A stretch of 33,688 nt of DNA, taken from NCBI GenBank assembly GCA_049999765.1, contig JBNGIQ010008136.1, forward strand, positions 1 through 33,688. Direction: 5' to 3'. Positions 19,054 to 29,677 of the stretch are shown here, piece after piece. Within the stretch, counting starts at the first letter, position 1, and each line of letters begins with the position of its first letter. The notes beneath the pieces were generated by a model, which ran no database searches, had not been told where the DNA came from, and saw nothing but the letters and a program-made list of their open reading frames with translations. Made by a program: the position numbers and the translations under genes. This stretch comes from Phaeoceros laevis. Its lineage: Eukaryota; Anthocerotophyta; Anthocerotopsida; Notothyladales.

Positions 19054-21382
19054 ACCTGCTACAGACCATGATAGGTCTGCTAGCAACACCGCTTGCTCTC
19101 TAGCGGGTCTCTCCTTCAACGGCTAAGATTCAGGAGGCTGTCCTCCCTGTGCACTCCAAATCTTCAGAATCACAAATTCCGTTTCCAGCAATGTAATTCT
19201 CAGTCCTAATGGCATCGCGTGGTGGCCTGTGAAGGCTTTCAAGATTGTTGCTCTCAGGATAGCAACCGCAAGTACGGGAAGGAGGAACAGAGCATATGCA
19301 GAAAGGCGTGAAGAGCATGTGCGAGAACCAAAACCCTAAGCAAAAACAGGGCAATTGCCTGCGACTAGGAGCTCACGGAGGGGCCGCAAGGATCAAGTGT
19401 TGCCACGAAGAGGAGGATGTCCGTCACCAGGGCTTGGGTGACCAGGCATATTCTTCTGGCTCCCTCCCTCGTGCTTGAGCTCTACTAGTCCTGGCAGTAA
19501 CGCTCATTGTAAAATCCTAGGTTTTAGCGAAAGTGCAGGTGGATGCCAGTGATGCTGCTGGAGCGTGCTGTCGGTGAAAGTGATGGTGATGGCAGGGAGC
19601 GTGACGCCAGCAAGCGGACACAGGGGCAGAGAAAGACCAGGTATGCTGCAGCAGGTTCTAAAAAATACCTCTCGCCTCGGATGAACGTAGTGGTTCATGC
19701 TCTTGATGGGACAGGATTGCTACGCAACGGGGCTCAACTATTCCAGGATGCTGCTACGCGAATAAGTTCGAGCTGAGCCTGCACCACAGCCTACATCACA
19801 AGAGTAGACACTAACTTCGTTGGCCGATAGGGCCAACTTGAAGAAATCGGGGTGATAGCTGCTTTGGCGCCATGGAAAGCCCACTTTCATCACATTATTC
19901 AGAAAAAATTGCCGGACTAATCGTAAATCTTTAACCCCTAAAGGACGAGCCAGCCCAAACGGGTCGTCGGTCGTGCGCTAGGTCTAAGTGGTCCACATCT
20001 CATACCGACTGTTAATTATAAATGTCAAAAGTTTATATACTAAAATAACCAGCGATGAAATTCCCTGTCCAATGGTAGTATGGTACCTAAATTTCTATTA
20101 TGTATTGTACCCAGTAAATGCTGGAAGGTGATAAATAGTCAAAACAGGGGAGCAAGCCGTGTGCTATATGCCACATGCATTCCCTGGTTTCCTCTTCAAA
20201 TGCAGAGTTCATGCCCACCTCCAATTTCATATCATGCTTTGCACTTAAGGCAGGCTCCCTTCCATACTCACACTTGCTCTATAATAATAATAATAATATG
20301 GAATCGCGTATCTGCAGACTCCACATAGGAATCGAGTATGCCGTCACCTTTAAGTCCTTTCAGCTTCGTGGTTGGAAGGTCTATTGTGACGGAACGACTC
20401 CCCACCCAATTTTTTTGCCTTCCTATCCCTACTCTACATCATCTTGTGCTCACATTTGTTTTACCATTGTCGTTGCTTGCATAAAAAAAGGCCCTATTTG
20501 CTTTGTAGTGTTGTTGAAAAAACGATTTAGAGTTTGGTTGTAGTTGATGTTCTTAAACAAGGCCCTGTTGCGATTCCTGATGTCATGAAGAGTTGGGCAA
20601 CCAAAGATCATATGGGCCTTATCATCAACTTCCTCTTGTCACTAGATGTTCATCTGTGCATTAGTTCATGGATGACCATGCTTTGTCTTTGTTTAGATGT
20701 TTTAGGCTAAGTTGTTATTGCAATTAACTAGCTATTTACCTACGTATGTCGGTGCAGGGTAATTAGCATATTTTTAGTGCTTTTTATATTAACTCTTTAT
20801 GAGCTTTGTCTTGTGATACCATTTCTAGCCCATGAATCATGTGAGATTGGTAGTAGCCTTAGCTCAGCCTTGAATGCTTTCGCGCTGTCTAGCGCAAGTG
20901 ATGCTCTATCCAGCAAGAGAGAGGGAGCAAGTTCTTAGCCTCAAGCAAGTAGATAGGTATGCAGTCTTTTGCAAGTCCTAGTTGTAAGTAGGTACGCTAT
21001 CTAGCAAGTGCTCCTGTTGTGCACTTCAAGTGCAAATACAAAGTTGATACACATTTTTTTTAGCGACTTGGCACTTTTTATATACAAAGTTGATCACTTT
21101 GATGCTAGCTACGTCGCTACTTGGACACTACGCGTGACTCCTATGCATGAGAGTTTTCGTATTCATGCATTTGCATTCGCTGTGCGTTTCAAGTTGTGTA
21201 CTCGTACTTGCAAAAGACTCTGCCACTTGTTTGGCACCAACTTGTCATTGTGGTAACACTTGCATGATAGAGTTTTGGGTTTGGGAATTGAGTTTCCCGT
21301 TGCAGCACAGCTGTGTTGCAGTTTTTATAGTCATGCTACCTGTTACTTATTCTGCACTGTTGTGGAGCTTTGCTTAGGAGTC
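19054..21382. other. Upstream region of the vasculin-like gene, no further gene seen
   Basis: The first few hundred bases should contain the 5' UTR and promoter of the minus-strand gene. An upstream in-frame leucine codon and several short frames exist, but none has coding character. An ATA microsatellite lies at 20281-20297. From 20550 to 21300 the plus strand is T-rich and shows no homology I can recognise. Confidence 0.4.
20281..20297 (+). repeat. (ATA)n microsatellite
   Basis: Seventeen bases of perfect ATA repeat. Confidence 0.9.
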
Positions 21383-21721
21383 ATGGCTCGACGAGGTTTG
21401 GAGGGCGCTGAAGCTAGCAAGGCATACTGGCAACGGTTGTCAACCAGGTTGCCACCTTTCAGACAAAGGGATGTTGCCATTAGCAAGCCTCATGCTACAC
21501 CAGGAGTTGCCAGAGCATCTGCACCAGTAGTGAGTCAAGAGGTGTCTTCTAAGGAGGAGCGTTTCGAGGACGATGCGGCCATGTCAAGCTCAGACAAGGA
21601 CCCTTGGTTTGACTGTGAAGAGGAAGAGGTCAAGGATGTCGTCCATTTGCTGACAAGTCAACCACCATCATCAGCTGTTGTGCCCATTAGGTTTTCATCA
21701 TGGACAGTAGAGCTATATTAG
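21383..21721 (+). CDS. Hypothetical acidic protein, 112 codons
   Basis: ATG at 21383 opens MARRGLEGAEASKAYWQRL. The N-terminal third is basic and the middle is Ser/Glu/Asp-rich (SSKEERFEDD, SSSDKDPWFDCEEEEVKD). The stop is TAG. The composition is protein-like and the ATG has a purine at -3, but no domain is recognised. It could be a first exon of a longer gene that continues toward the gap at 22313, or an isolated transposon fragment. Confidence 0.3.
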   Translation: MARRGLEGAEASKAYWQRLSTRLPPFRQRDVAISKPHATPGVARASAPVVSQEVSSKEERFEDDAAMSSSDKDPWFDCEEEEVKDVVHLLTSQPPSSAVVPIRFSSWTVELY

Positions 21722-22312
21722 CACAAGCAAAATTGATCGGTTTAGTGGGCGACCAAGTATGGTCACTCTTATAGAATTCAAAGCATATTTTTGTTCAATG
21801 ATGGATGAATCGCAGATGAAGCTTCAATAACTTTACACGCGGAGGTTTTTTTTTCTAAATGTTGGCAAGGTACTGGCCGAAGGAGGCTCAATTGCTTTAT
21901 TTCGATCACAATCCATCTTTGGTGAGGGACATTGATGTCAATAAGGTCTCTGATGTTGCGGGGTATTCTCCGATGGATGGACCCAAGCCCGGTGTTTCCT
22001 GTTTGGGACAAGAAATTTCACCCCAAAATGCGAATATTCCGGGGTTTTAGAAAAATTGACGCTTTTATGACCAACATGACAATAAAAAACGCTGAAACCA
22101 GCACTTTCTATGCCTCCCAATCTCTGGCCCGCTATTACAACCCACTAAGAATGCCATTTTTTGATATTTTATAATCCCCAAGATGGTTTAATAATGGAAT
22201 AGGATCTCACAGTGCGCGTTTTTAATTGAATTCTGCAGACCCGCTCCCATCACATTTGCTGCATTTTTTGGGCAACGGCTTGTTTAGGCAGCAAACCCGC
22301 GCGCTCCAGGAC
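21722..22312. other. Non-coding stretch left of the second-to-last gap
   Basis: No gene was seen. The text contains short A- and T-runs and CCCCAAAATGC near 22022, a motif that recurs at 22440 on the other side of the gap, which suggests repeat sequence around the gap. Confidence 0.3.
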
Positions 22313-22412
22313 NNNNNNNNNNNNNNNNNNNNNNNNNNNNNNNNNNNNNNNNNNNNNNNNNNNNNNNNNNNNNNNNNNNNNNNNNNNNNNNNNNNNNNNN
22401 NNNNNNNNNNNN
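22313..22412. other. Assembly gap (100 N) flanked by the same 9 bases
   Basis: Both sides carry CTCCAGGAC (22304-22312 on the left, 22413-22421 on the right), and GTCCAGGAC follows again shortly after. The gap therefore lies in a short tandem repeat or reflects an unmerged overlap. Confidence 0.95.
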
Positions 22413-22670
22413 CTCCAGGACCGGACGTCCAGGACATAACCCCAAAATGCCTATATTTCACGCCCCTGTACAATTTGGAGTGCATACCATCGGACACAAC
22501 ATCTAAAAAGCCCTCAATTACATAGCCTATGTATGAACCACCCTTCATGGTTTCACATGTCACTTCTGTCGGACGTGGTATTTTATGTCAGCTCCAAAGT
22601 GAAGACGTGTGGTGACAATCAAAATTAACTATTCTAGGCTCTACTTGTTCCTGCCCGGGGAGTAGGCCGT

Positions 22671-23195
22671 CTATCTCACATCATCAAGGTCTTCTTTGCG
22701 ATTGGTAGATTTTGCATCGTTGTCATCATCAGAGTTATCTTGCCTCGCGGGATGCAAAGTGCCATCCACCTCGTTTGGGTATGCCCTATTCTCAAACATC
22801 TTCCTTTTGATTAGCGCAACAGCACCTATTCGTCGGGGTAATGTCCTCCGGTAGTTAATGTGAAACCTTACACTAGAACAGTTGTCATCCCGTCGCCGAT
22901 TGGCAAGTCCTACGTATGTGGTTGTTTGCCCACTTCTTTGTGTACTTTCTTTTTCCTTCCTCGGCCCTTAGCACGTCCACACTTGTGTCCACACTTGCAT
23001 CCACGCCCTTTGGGTGGTGGAGAGGGTTCCTCGTCTTATATCGCTTCCTCCACGCGGATGAACACGGGCACATACTTTCCTTCATGCGCATTCACATTCT
23101 GTGTACCCCACTAGTGCACTTTTATGAATGCTTCAAGGACATCCTTTTGCACTTCCAACACCTTGGTCACCTAGTTGTTAGCTACCACTGCCACT
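22671..23195 (-). pseudogene. Broken copy of the DUF7869-like gene, C-terminal part (copy 2)
   Basis: Minus-strand frames match the C-terminal part of the plus-strand copy at 27754-29348. VTKVLEV and FIKVH parallel VAKVLEA and YIKVY. NAHEGKYVPVFIRVEE parallels NAFDGKYVPAYIRLEE. A basic KGRGRKKK block, IGDGMTTVL (IGDDQTTIL in the other copy) and RKMFENR (RKLFENK) follow. The frame ends in TAG at 22671-22673 after an acidic tail. Several stops and at least one frameshift near 22850 show that it is dead. A Cys-rich insert (CKCGHKCG) is unique to this copy. The N-terminal two thirds are missing; the sequence right of about 23200 becomes the presumed LTR of element C. Confidence 0.55.
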
Positions 23196-23453
23196 TAAAA
23201 GTAGAAATAGGTATAAAATATATCCAACATTAAATCAAAATATGATAATTAATTATTTAGGGCATCAGAAATGAATCGGTAGATTCCTAAAGATGCCGCC
23301 AGGGGTCGTAACCCAAACACTACTGGTCACCTTTCACAGGCACCAGGAACGGTTGTTCCTGCACCTTTTAAGTGGCCACACGGCCCTAATACAATCACTC
23401 TCTCTTTTCTGTAAATCTCGCCTACCTCTCTATCGGTCCTAGTCTAGCCTTTA

Positions 23454-23466
23454 TGGTATCAAAGCC
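23454..23466 (+). promoter_or_regulatory. Primer-binding site of Copia element C
   Basis: TGGTATCAAAGCC differs at one base from the sites of elements A and B (TGGTATCAGAGCC). The base pair TA directly precedes it, as in element A. Confidence 0.65.
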
Positions 23467-23656
23467 GGGATGGAGCACGCATCGCCTCCTAGAGTTTGTG
23501 GAATCTACAAGAGCATCAACTGCATCAAGAATCTCCCGCACGCATATTTCAGGGGAGTAGTTTCTGCATTGCAAATTTCATTTACAAGATTTGGAGCCAT
23601 GGCGGATTCCTTCCTCGCCAGCGTTGTAGATCATTACTACGACTGATCCTCACGCT

Positions 23657-24280
23657 ATGCCGAGAGCGAGAGGCAGGGGAAACCAACTGCCAACCGATCC
23701 TTTCTTTGCCAGGTCCGGTGTGTTGGCGGAGCAACACCAGCAAAATTTGAATCGATTCTTCACAATGACTGCAACTTCACTCCTACTAGGGACAACCAGA
23801 ATTGGGGTCAGCTCAGACGTCCCATATCTAATAAACAGTCCAAACACCAAACACCAAACACCAAACACCAAGCCCCTAACCCCCTTGCAGCACTTAGAAA
23901 AACAAGACAACCTGCATCAGGCATGCACCATCTCATCTTAGAGAGCACGCCAACTTGCACGTCTTGCCGTTTGAAGTACCTGCACGTACGATTTAAGCAC
24001 ATTCCCTACTCCAACAGATCAACTGTTCGTAGAGGTCTATGTTTTAATTAAATTACAAGCAGCACAATTAAGGCAGCACACTATCGATCTTACAAATAGA
24101 GTCATTAGCACAAATAGACTCATTTCCAATCTGTCTTCTCAGATTAAGACTCTTATCGTGTCTACCTTGATAAATAGTACACCTTTTGAACGCCCTGCAC
24201 AACCACCGGTTCAAATCACAAAGGAAGAGCCTTTGACAGTTTTTATGAAGATGATAAAAGCTGTGCTAAGGCATTCCTAA
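23657..24280 (+). pseudogene. Pre-gag leader ORF of Copia element C, frameshifted
   Basis: ATG at 23657 opens MPRARGRGNQLPTDPFFARS, closely like MPRNRNRRANLPADPVLEQ of element A. A 7-bp tandem repeat at 23840-23867 lies in the middle. Next comes a CxxC (TCTSCRLK), then after a one-base shift near 24000 the conserved module FPTPTDQLFVEVYVLIKL. This module runs without a stop for 92 codons to TAA at 24278-24280, with regular Ile/Leu spacing (DLTNRVISTNRLISNL) suggesting a coiled coil. The distance from PBS to ATG (about 190-200 bp) equals that in A and B. At least two frameshifts show that the copy is decayed. Confidence 0.6.
23840..23867 (+). repeat. Four perfect 7-bp CCAAACA repeats
   Basis: Four exact head-to-tail copies of CCAAACA, then CCAAGCCCCTAACCCCC. 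The unit length equals that of the plant telomere repeat CCCTAAA, but the sequence differs. It sits inside the decayed pre-gag ORF of element C. Confidence 0.9.
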
Positions 24281-25010
24281 GCCACATGGAACAGCTCGAA
24301 GACCTTGAAATTGAGGCAGGGTTACCATTATAGACTGTAGCACATGTCATACAATGGCCCCCTTTTGCATTAGAACATGGTTTAGCGGTCAGTAAGGGCA
24401 TGGTGAAGCGTGTGTGTTGGAGCACTTCTGATATCTGTAGGCTATTGGAAATTTTCTTGGATGCAGTTTGGAGATTCCTGATCTGGAATGGGTTTACCTT
24501 GAGGGTCTGGAATGGTCATTGCTGGGTTAGAGGTAGACTGGCTTTTCTTTCTGCTTGTCTGTGCGTTAATTATATTTGGTCTTGTATCCTAGGTAACTGA
24601 GACCGAGTGCGACTCTAGTGTGGTTGTGGTAGAATGCTTCATTTTCTGTAGGCCTCTCCACAGAGTTGTCTTCCCAACTTGCAGGCTGTGAGAATAGCCG
24701 TATGTCAGTCGTATATGTTTCTTTAGCAGTAGCCAGGGAATGGGATATATGAGTCTCTGGTGCAGTTGCCTCAGCTGAATGCTGTAAATATTGCGGCCAT
24801 GAGTGGTAAGGGATCACGTGATTATATCCTTCTGACTAGCGGTGCATGCTTTGTGGCTGTAAATTTTTTGAGAAATTGTCTTGATTGTGCTCTCTCTCAG
24901 GTCAGAGTTTGTTGCCACCCCTACATGCAAGAAGCTCATGCGGGGTAGCATGTTATGTGTGGATATGCTGAGCATGCCTCCCAGTGAATGAGGTCATTCC
25001 TCTAAAAAAT

Positions 25011-25044
25011 GAACTACGCATCTAAAAAATGAGATGCGTAGTTC
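25011..25044. repeat. Perfect 13-bp hairpin flanked by 8-bp direct repeats
   Basis: GAACTACGCATCT and its exact complement are separated by 8 bases. AGGTCATT occurs at 24991-24998 and again at 25051-25058. This resembles a tiny foldback insertion with an 8-bp target duplication, though the insert's ends are not themselves inverted. Confidence 0.7.
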
Positions 25045-25264
25045 TGGCAAAGGTCATTGTCTTTGATAACTTGTACGCTTGGTGTAGTAGTAGAAGAAGT
25101 ACAGCCTGACTAGTCTAGTTAAAAAATGTGCATCCTTTAAGAGGGCCAACTTGGTAAATGCGGTCCGGCTGACGAGATGACTGGGCTTGAGATATAGTCT
25201 ATGACAAAATGTGATGGCATCAAACCTGTTTCTGAGTTAGTGTAAGGACTGAATGTTTATGCAG

Positions 25265-25653
25265 GTTGGAGGCACTATGCCTGTCAGCGTAGAGCCGAGA
25301 ATGTATCATAGGGAGGTGGTGCTTCTCTCTCAGTTGTTCGAAAGATTCGAAATATGTGAGATCGATAGGGTGTGAGGTCACGTTTGAGATGTGTTAGCAA
25401 TGTGCGAATTAGATATGCAGGTGTGCTGAAAGGAATGCGTGGATTATCTTGTGTAGGAAGAGAATATGGCTGCTGTGAAGGCAGCCGTGGAGGCTTTGAA
25501 TGCTCCTGGTAATGATGATTTTCTTGTGAGGTGGTTGATAGATGAGTTGATGAGGTAAGTTATCTTTATGTGTGCATGCGCAGTGACCCCTTTCACAAGC
25601 GAATTCGTATGAAGGTGCACTGGGGTGAAAGAAAATGTTGTATCAGTAAATGA
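25265..25653 (+). CDS. Putative spliced gene, last three exons, unknown function
   Basis: Three plus-strand exons join in phase: 25265-25369 (acceptor TGCAG; ends FEICEIDR before GTGTGA), 25457-25554 (acceptor TGTAG; ends before GTAAGT) and 25584-25653 (acceptor CGCAG; stop TGA). Together they give 90 residues. The product would be helical, with REVVLLSQLFERFEICEIDR, NMAAVKAAVEALNAPG and FLVRWLIDELMSDPFHKRIR. Phase agreement across two introns is the main support. The 5' end is unknown; a possible earlier exon lies around 24904-24990 (EFVATPTCKKLMRGSM). No family was recognised. The minus strand of the same region also reads fairly open, so strand choice is not secure. Confidence 0.35.
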
Positions 25654-25699
25654 AGAGGTAGTGACGACTGCCACTAACCTGCAAATTCTAGAATGTCTG

Positions 25700-26254
25700 A
25701 AAGCTTGGATATGACATCGGAGAGTGTGATATTGCCTTGAAACATAGCTAGCTGGAGAACTTGTAAGAATTCTTGAAGAAGCAGAGCTACGTCTGCCCTA
25801 CCCTGTGCATTATGCATACCCCAGCGAAATAAGTGCCTATCTCTTCAGAGTTTGATATTTCTGTGAAAGTCTTTGCTGATGTCGAATCTAAGATTAGGTG
25901 GATCTATGGTAATTGCACTGGGCCATCGCTGCTGGGTGGGAGAGTCTTCCGCTAGCTTGACTAATTTGTCAAAATCTTCCACTCAAATAGTTCTTGAAGT
26001 TGCAAAGCATTTAGGTTGCTAGAAGCATCTGTGTACCAAAACAGTGAGTTGCCGGGAATGGTTGATGGGGAGATGTTACCCGCATAAAACCATTTGGAAC
26101 CTTGCCAAAGTAATTGTCTGGAGTCCCTACGAGCTACCCTGAAGGCTGTGTTTCGCATGCTCTTAGAATTTGTCTTGTGGACTCTTCTAAAAACCTTGAG
26201 ATGACGGGTGGCGAGCTTCCTGCAGCTGTTATTCGCACGATCGGCTGTATCCAT
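25700..26254 (-). pseudogene. Possible decayed coding region, unknown
   Basis: Minus-strand frames read NSCRKLATRHLKVFRRVHK, then after a shift VEDFDKLVKLAEDSPTQQ and IDPPNLRFDISKDF, a stop, then RADVALLLQEFLQVLQLAM and LSDVISKLSDILEF. The amphipathic, non-random composition over some 180 codons suggests a former gene. At least one stop and one frameshift are present and no family is recognised. Confidence 0.25.
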
Positions 26255-26456
26255 CTCCAGCTCCTGCTTCCGAGTACCCTTTGAAGGTTGGAGGTCTACT
26301 TCTGGTTGTAGGTCTAGTGACTGACTAACTGCTGCACAATTGCCTATCCTTTCCTAGCTGACAGGCTGAACACTAGTCAGTCTGCAGGGGTGGGGATAAA
26401 GAGAACAATGTCGACAGCAGTTTCTCCTCGGCACCAACTAAAAGTAATAAGAGGAT

Positions 26457-27227
26457 GTGGTCTTTACAGTGAGACGTGGGTTAACTGTAAAACCGAAGCT
26501 GTCAGGCTATCCAGGTCACAGTTATCCAGATCGCTTCATGCCGAGAGTTTCTACTCCCAACCTGAGTGGCTCCAGTGCCAGCACAAACCTGAATTGCTCC
26601 AGTTCCAGCACTAGATGTGTAGCTCATACACATGCTGCAGTTGTGGCATCCAGCCGTGTTGGACATCCAGCTAGCAAGACCGACTGGTAACCACCCTACG
26701 AACCTGACTTATCAAAATAAATATCGCTACGCAATACCGTCACCTAAGCCCAACACCTTCCAGATCCAAAACTTATGTTTTGTCACCCCACAAACTGCAG
26801 TCAACGCTACAAATCAGTATCTCGGCAGTGTGACCCCCGGACTAACACCTCCAAGATCCAAGCCTCAGCCTCCACCAGCATATGAAATCCCCGAAATTCC
26901 GGAGCAACACGAGGCCTTTTTGCAGAGTTCAATGCCTGAAGCTATTCAACCACGGTATCCCAGGAAGTATACATGCCTGGCTGCTTCCCTTTGGCTATCA
27001 CATAATATGAAAATCGTGGCATACTGAATGGCCTTCCAAAAGCAAAGAAGTCACCTCTTCTTGATTCTCTGGATTGGAAGGCTGTAAGAAGATCTCTAGA
27101 GCATATAACCCTCAACGCCTATAGCCTCCAGTCAATCCCCTGGGTATATATTCTAGCAGTGCGGATGCGTAGCAAGCTGGCAGCCTTTCAAAGTCCAGTA
27201 GACCCACCGAAGGCTGTAGCCTTATAA
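26457..27227 (+). pseudogene. Possible decayed coding region rich in Ser/Pro, unknown
   Basis: Three overlapping plus-strand frames follow each other. The first (26457-26690) is Ser-rich (STPNLSGSSASTNLNCSSSS). The second (26632-27027) is Pro-rich (TPGLTPPRSKPQPPPAYEIP). The third begins near 27016 with ILNGLPKAKKSPLLDSLDW and ends at TAA 27225-27227. The order disordered region then folded segment would suit a transposon or nuclear protein broken by two frameshifts. Nothing specific is recognised. Confidence 0.25.
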
Positions 27228-27635
27228 AATCATGCATCCATGCACAATCCTGTAGGCTTGCAGCCTCGTGTGTGAACAGGGATTTTAAGTACATGCAGAG
27301 AAATCTGAGGGGGTGGGGTGGCGATGGCAGCCTGCAAGGAAGGAAGCGGAAGGGAAATGAGCATTTGCGGCAAGGTCAAAGTGTCGTTGACCTGCCGCCA
27401 TGCCCTAGAAGCTTGAGAAATGAGGGCGAGGGGGAAGAGAGAGAGAGTGAGAGGAAGAGAGAGAAGCTGCTAGCGCAGGTTGCGGAGCCCCCGCTTGCCC
27501 GACTTTCAAGTCCAGTGCTGGTTACCGCTTGTGGTCAGACTATCAAACAGTCGGCAACTGACGGAGAAGAAAGTGGACCCCAGAGCACGTCGGGAGTCGA
27601 AGAGCCTTCTCCTTTGGAAACAATTCATCAACATT

Positions 27636-27671
27636 CACGTGGTTGGGTGTTTACACGTGGTTGGGTGTTTA
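27636..27671 (+). repeat. 18-bp tandem duplication
   Basis: CACGTGGTTGGGTGTTTA twice, exact and contiguous. Confidence 0.9.
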
Positions 27672-27753
27672 GTGTTCAACAGCCTGTTCAAAGCTAACGT
27701 GTTCTTGAACTAAGGTCCCAACATACGGAATGATGGAAATCTCACGATAGCTA

Positions 27754-29348
27754 TTGATCATCCAGCATGTTTTGAACACATGGGAAGGGCCGTTGCCGCA
27801 GATGCTCTACCTGCAACTTAACAATACGGCCAGAGAAAACAAGAACACGTTGGTGTTAAGTTACCTGAGTATGCTCATGGAAAAGGAGGTATTCATGAAG
27901 ATCAAGGTTGGGTTTCTATTGGTCGGCCACACACATGATCAAATAGATCAAATGTTCAGCAGGTTCTCTGTCACCATTCGAGGGAAGGATGCGTACAGCT
28001 TGCCATAATTGTCTGCACTCATCGAGCGTGCGTACACTCCAAAGCCAACCATTTTTCTTTTAAAGGAGGTGCCGGACTTTTGGAGGTTCATCTGGCTGCA
28101 GGGAGAGGAAGCAGCGGAAAAGGCCAACCCAATTGTGGACAAGCTGAATAATCAGTCACTCCAACACCAGTTCAAGATAAACAGAGTGAAGCTCAAAACC
28201 AAGGAAGTGGTCACGATCCTTAGGGCCAAACAGTTTTCAAATTGCAAGTTCTGGGCACCGAAGGAAGGCTTGCGTTTTCTACTCCGTATACCGGACGGCG
28301 AAATATTTGCAGCGCCTTCAGTACCTCTACAGGAAAGAGGTAATAAACAAGTGAATGCGTCGCCTGCTGACCTAATGAGGGAGGTTCAACGGTCTCTGGA
28401 GCCAGCCAATTATATCCTCAACTATTGCAAAGACTGTTGGGATGCATTTTGGGAAGAACAAGAAGCCATCGCCGCCACAATAGCATCTGGTCTTGTGCAG
28501 CAACTACAAACGCTATGGGTGTGGTACAGTAAGCCTCCAGAAGAGAGCGTCACGGTGCCCATTGAAGGTGAAGAAGAACAAGTAGTGGTGGAGGACATAG
28601 AAAGAGTGGCTGCAAGAAGGCGAGCTGTATTGGGCGAGGAGAGAGAGATGTATTTTGGTCCACGAAAAACCGTAACAAGGCAAGCAGAGGAGGCGTCTCA
28701 AATGAGAGGTGACATCATGGAGATAAAGGAAGGCGACATGGTGGCTGAGTAGGCAGAAAATGACCTCGAGAACCGCCATTCTGGGTGGCAAAGGTACTCG
28801 AAGCGCATCATGAAGGTGAAAACCCATATATCAAGGTTTACTGGTGGGTAACGGAAAACACGAATGCGTTTGACGGGAAATATGTGCCGGCCTACATCCG
28901 CTTGGAGGAGGAAACTACCGAAGCTGAGAGTTCGCCATCAGCAATAGGGCCCAGCCGAAAAAGGAGGCGTGGCAAGGGGAGACAAGGAGGACGCTGTAAG
29001 AAGAAGGGGAAGAAGAAACAGGGCGGAACCAGGCAAGCGCACGAGCAAGTTCTCCAAATCGGTGACGATCAAACGACAATCTTGGCATATGGGTTCAAGC
29101 TGACAAAGCAAGGGACGCTGCCAAGTCGAGGTGGGACAGTGGGATTGGTACAGAGGAAGCTGTTTGAGAATAAAGTGGATCCCAACGAGGAGGAAGGAAG
29201 AGTACCACCAAAACGTGGGGAAGGGTGAGATAGTCATGACGATTATACATCATACGAGTTGAACGCGGAATCTACTGACCACGAAGAGAACCTCGATGCG
29301 GACAAGGTTGATGGATTAATGTTCAGGGAGGAGCCTGAACCACCGTGA
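27754..29348 (+). pseudogene. DUF7869-like gene, broken (copy 1, longest)
   Basis: One frame contains LYLQLNNTARENKN, VGFLLVGHTHDQIDQMFSRF and SVTIRGKDAYSLP, the signature of a eukaryotic domain of unknown function I know as DUF7869 (pattern VGHTHEDIDQLFSR). A TAA at 28006-28008 interrupts it and the same frame resumes at once (LSALIERAYTPKP) for 247 codons to TAG at 28750. A frameshift follows, then VAKVLEAHHEGENPYIKVYW, a strongly basic block (KKKGKKKQGG), TGA at 29226 and an acidic tail ending at 29348. The N-terminal part upstream of 27754 is missing. Four lesions mean that it cannot encode the full protein. His and Asp residues in the VGHTHDQID core suggest a metal- or nucleic-acid-related fold, but no function is established. 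Confidence 0.65.
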
Positions 29349-29599
29349 ATCTTCAATTTTAATATCCCACCAAGACAGTGCAATACACAAGCAACTGAAG
29401 GCGCCAGACCGTGATGTAGGGGTGTGGCTACTGCATCCAGCAGGTGCTATATAGGGTAATACGTTGGCCTTAATACCGGGCTTATTAACTAACAGGAATA
29501 GATGACGGTAACTGTGGACGCCACAACAGCTGCTGCAAAAGACCTTTTTTCCCACTTGACATATGGATTTTCACTGGCATGCCTCGCCAAGATTGTCGG

Positions 29600-29677
29600 T
29601 CGAAACCATTTCATGCACTGGGTACCAAATGTCCGAGATTGGTCCCAGACATCCGGTACCATGCTGGCTCTGTTTCG
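29600..29677. repeat. Imperfect inverted repeat (foldback)
   Basis: GGTACCAAATGTC at 29621-29633 pairs with GACATCCGGTACC at 29648-29660 with two mismatches. CGAAAC at 29601 pairs with GTTTCG at 29672. The loop is about 14 bp. Confidence 0.6.

Larger units (their letters stand above)
23230..24280 (+). mobile_element. 5' part of Copia element C: presumed LTR, PBS, pre-gag ORF
   Basis: A plus-strand PBS-like site at 23454 is preceded by about 220 bp that should be the 5' LTR (left edge unknown; it ends ...TTTA). It is followed after 190 bp by an ORF with the same N-terminal and internal motifs as the pre-gag ORFs of elements A and B. No gag, RT or second LTR was recognised to the right, so the copy is truncated. 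The sequence just after 24280 (DDKSCAKAFLSHMEQLEDLE in one frame) has protein character but is not clearly gag. Confidence 0.55.

Noticed and set aside
23840-23867. Interstitial telomere repeat
   Set aside because: The 7-bp unit is CCAAACA, not CCCTAAA or a known plant variant; only the unit length agrees.
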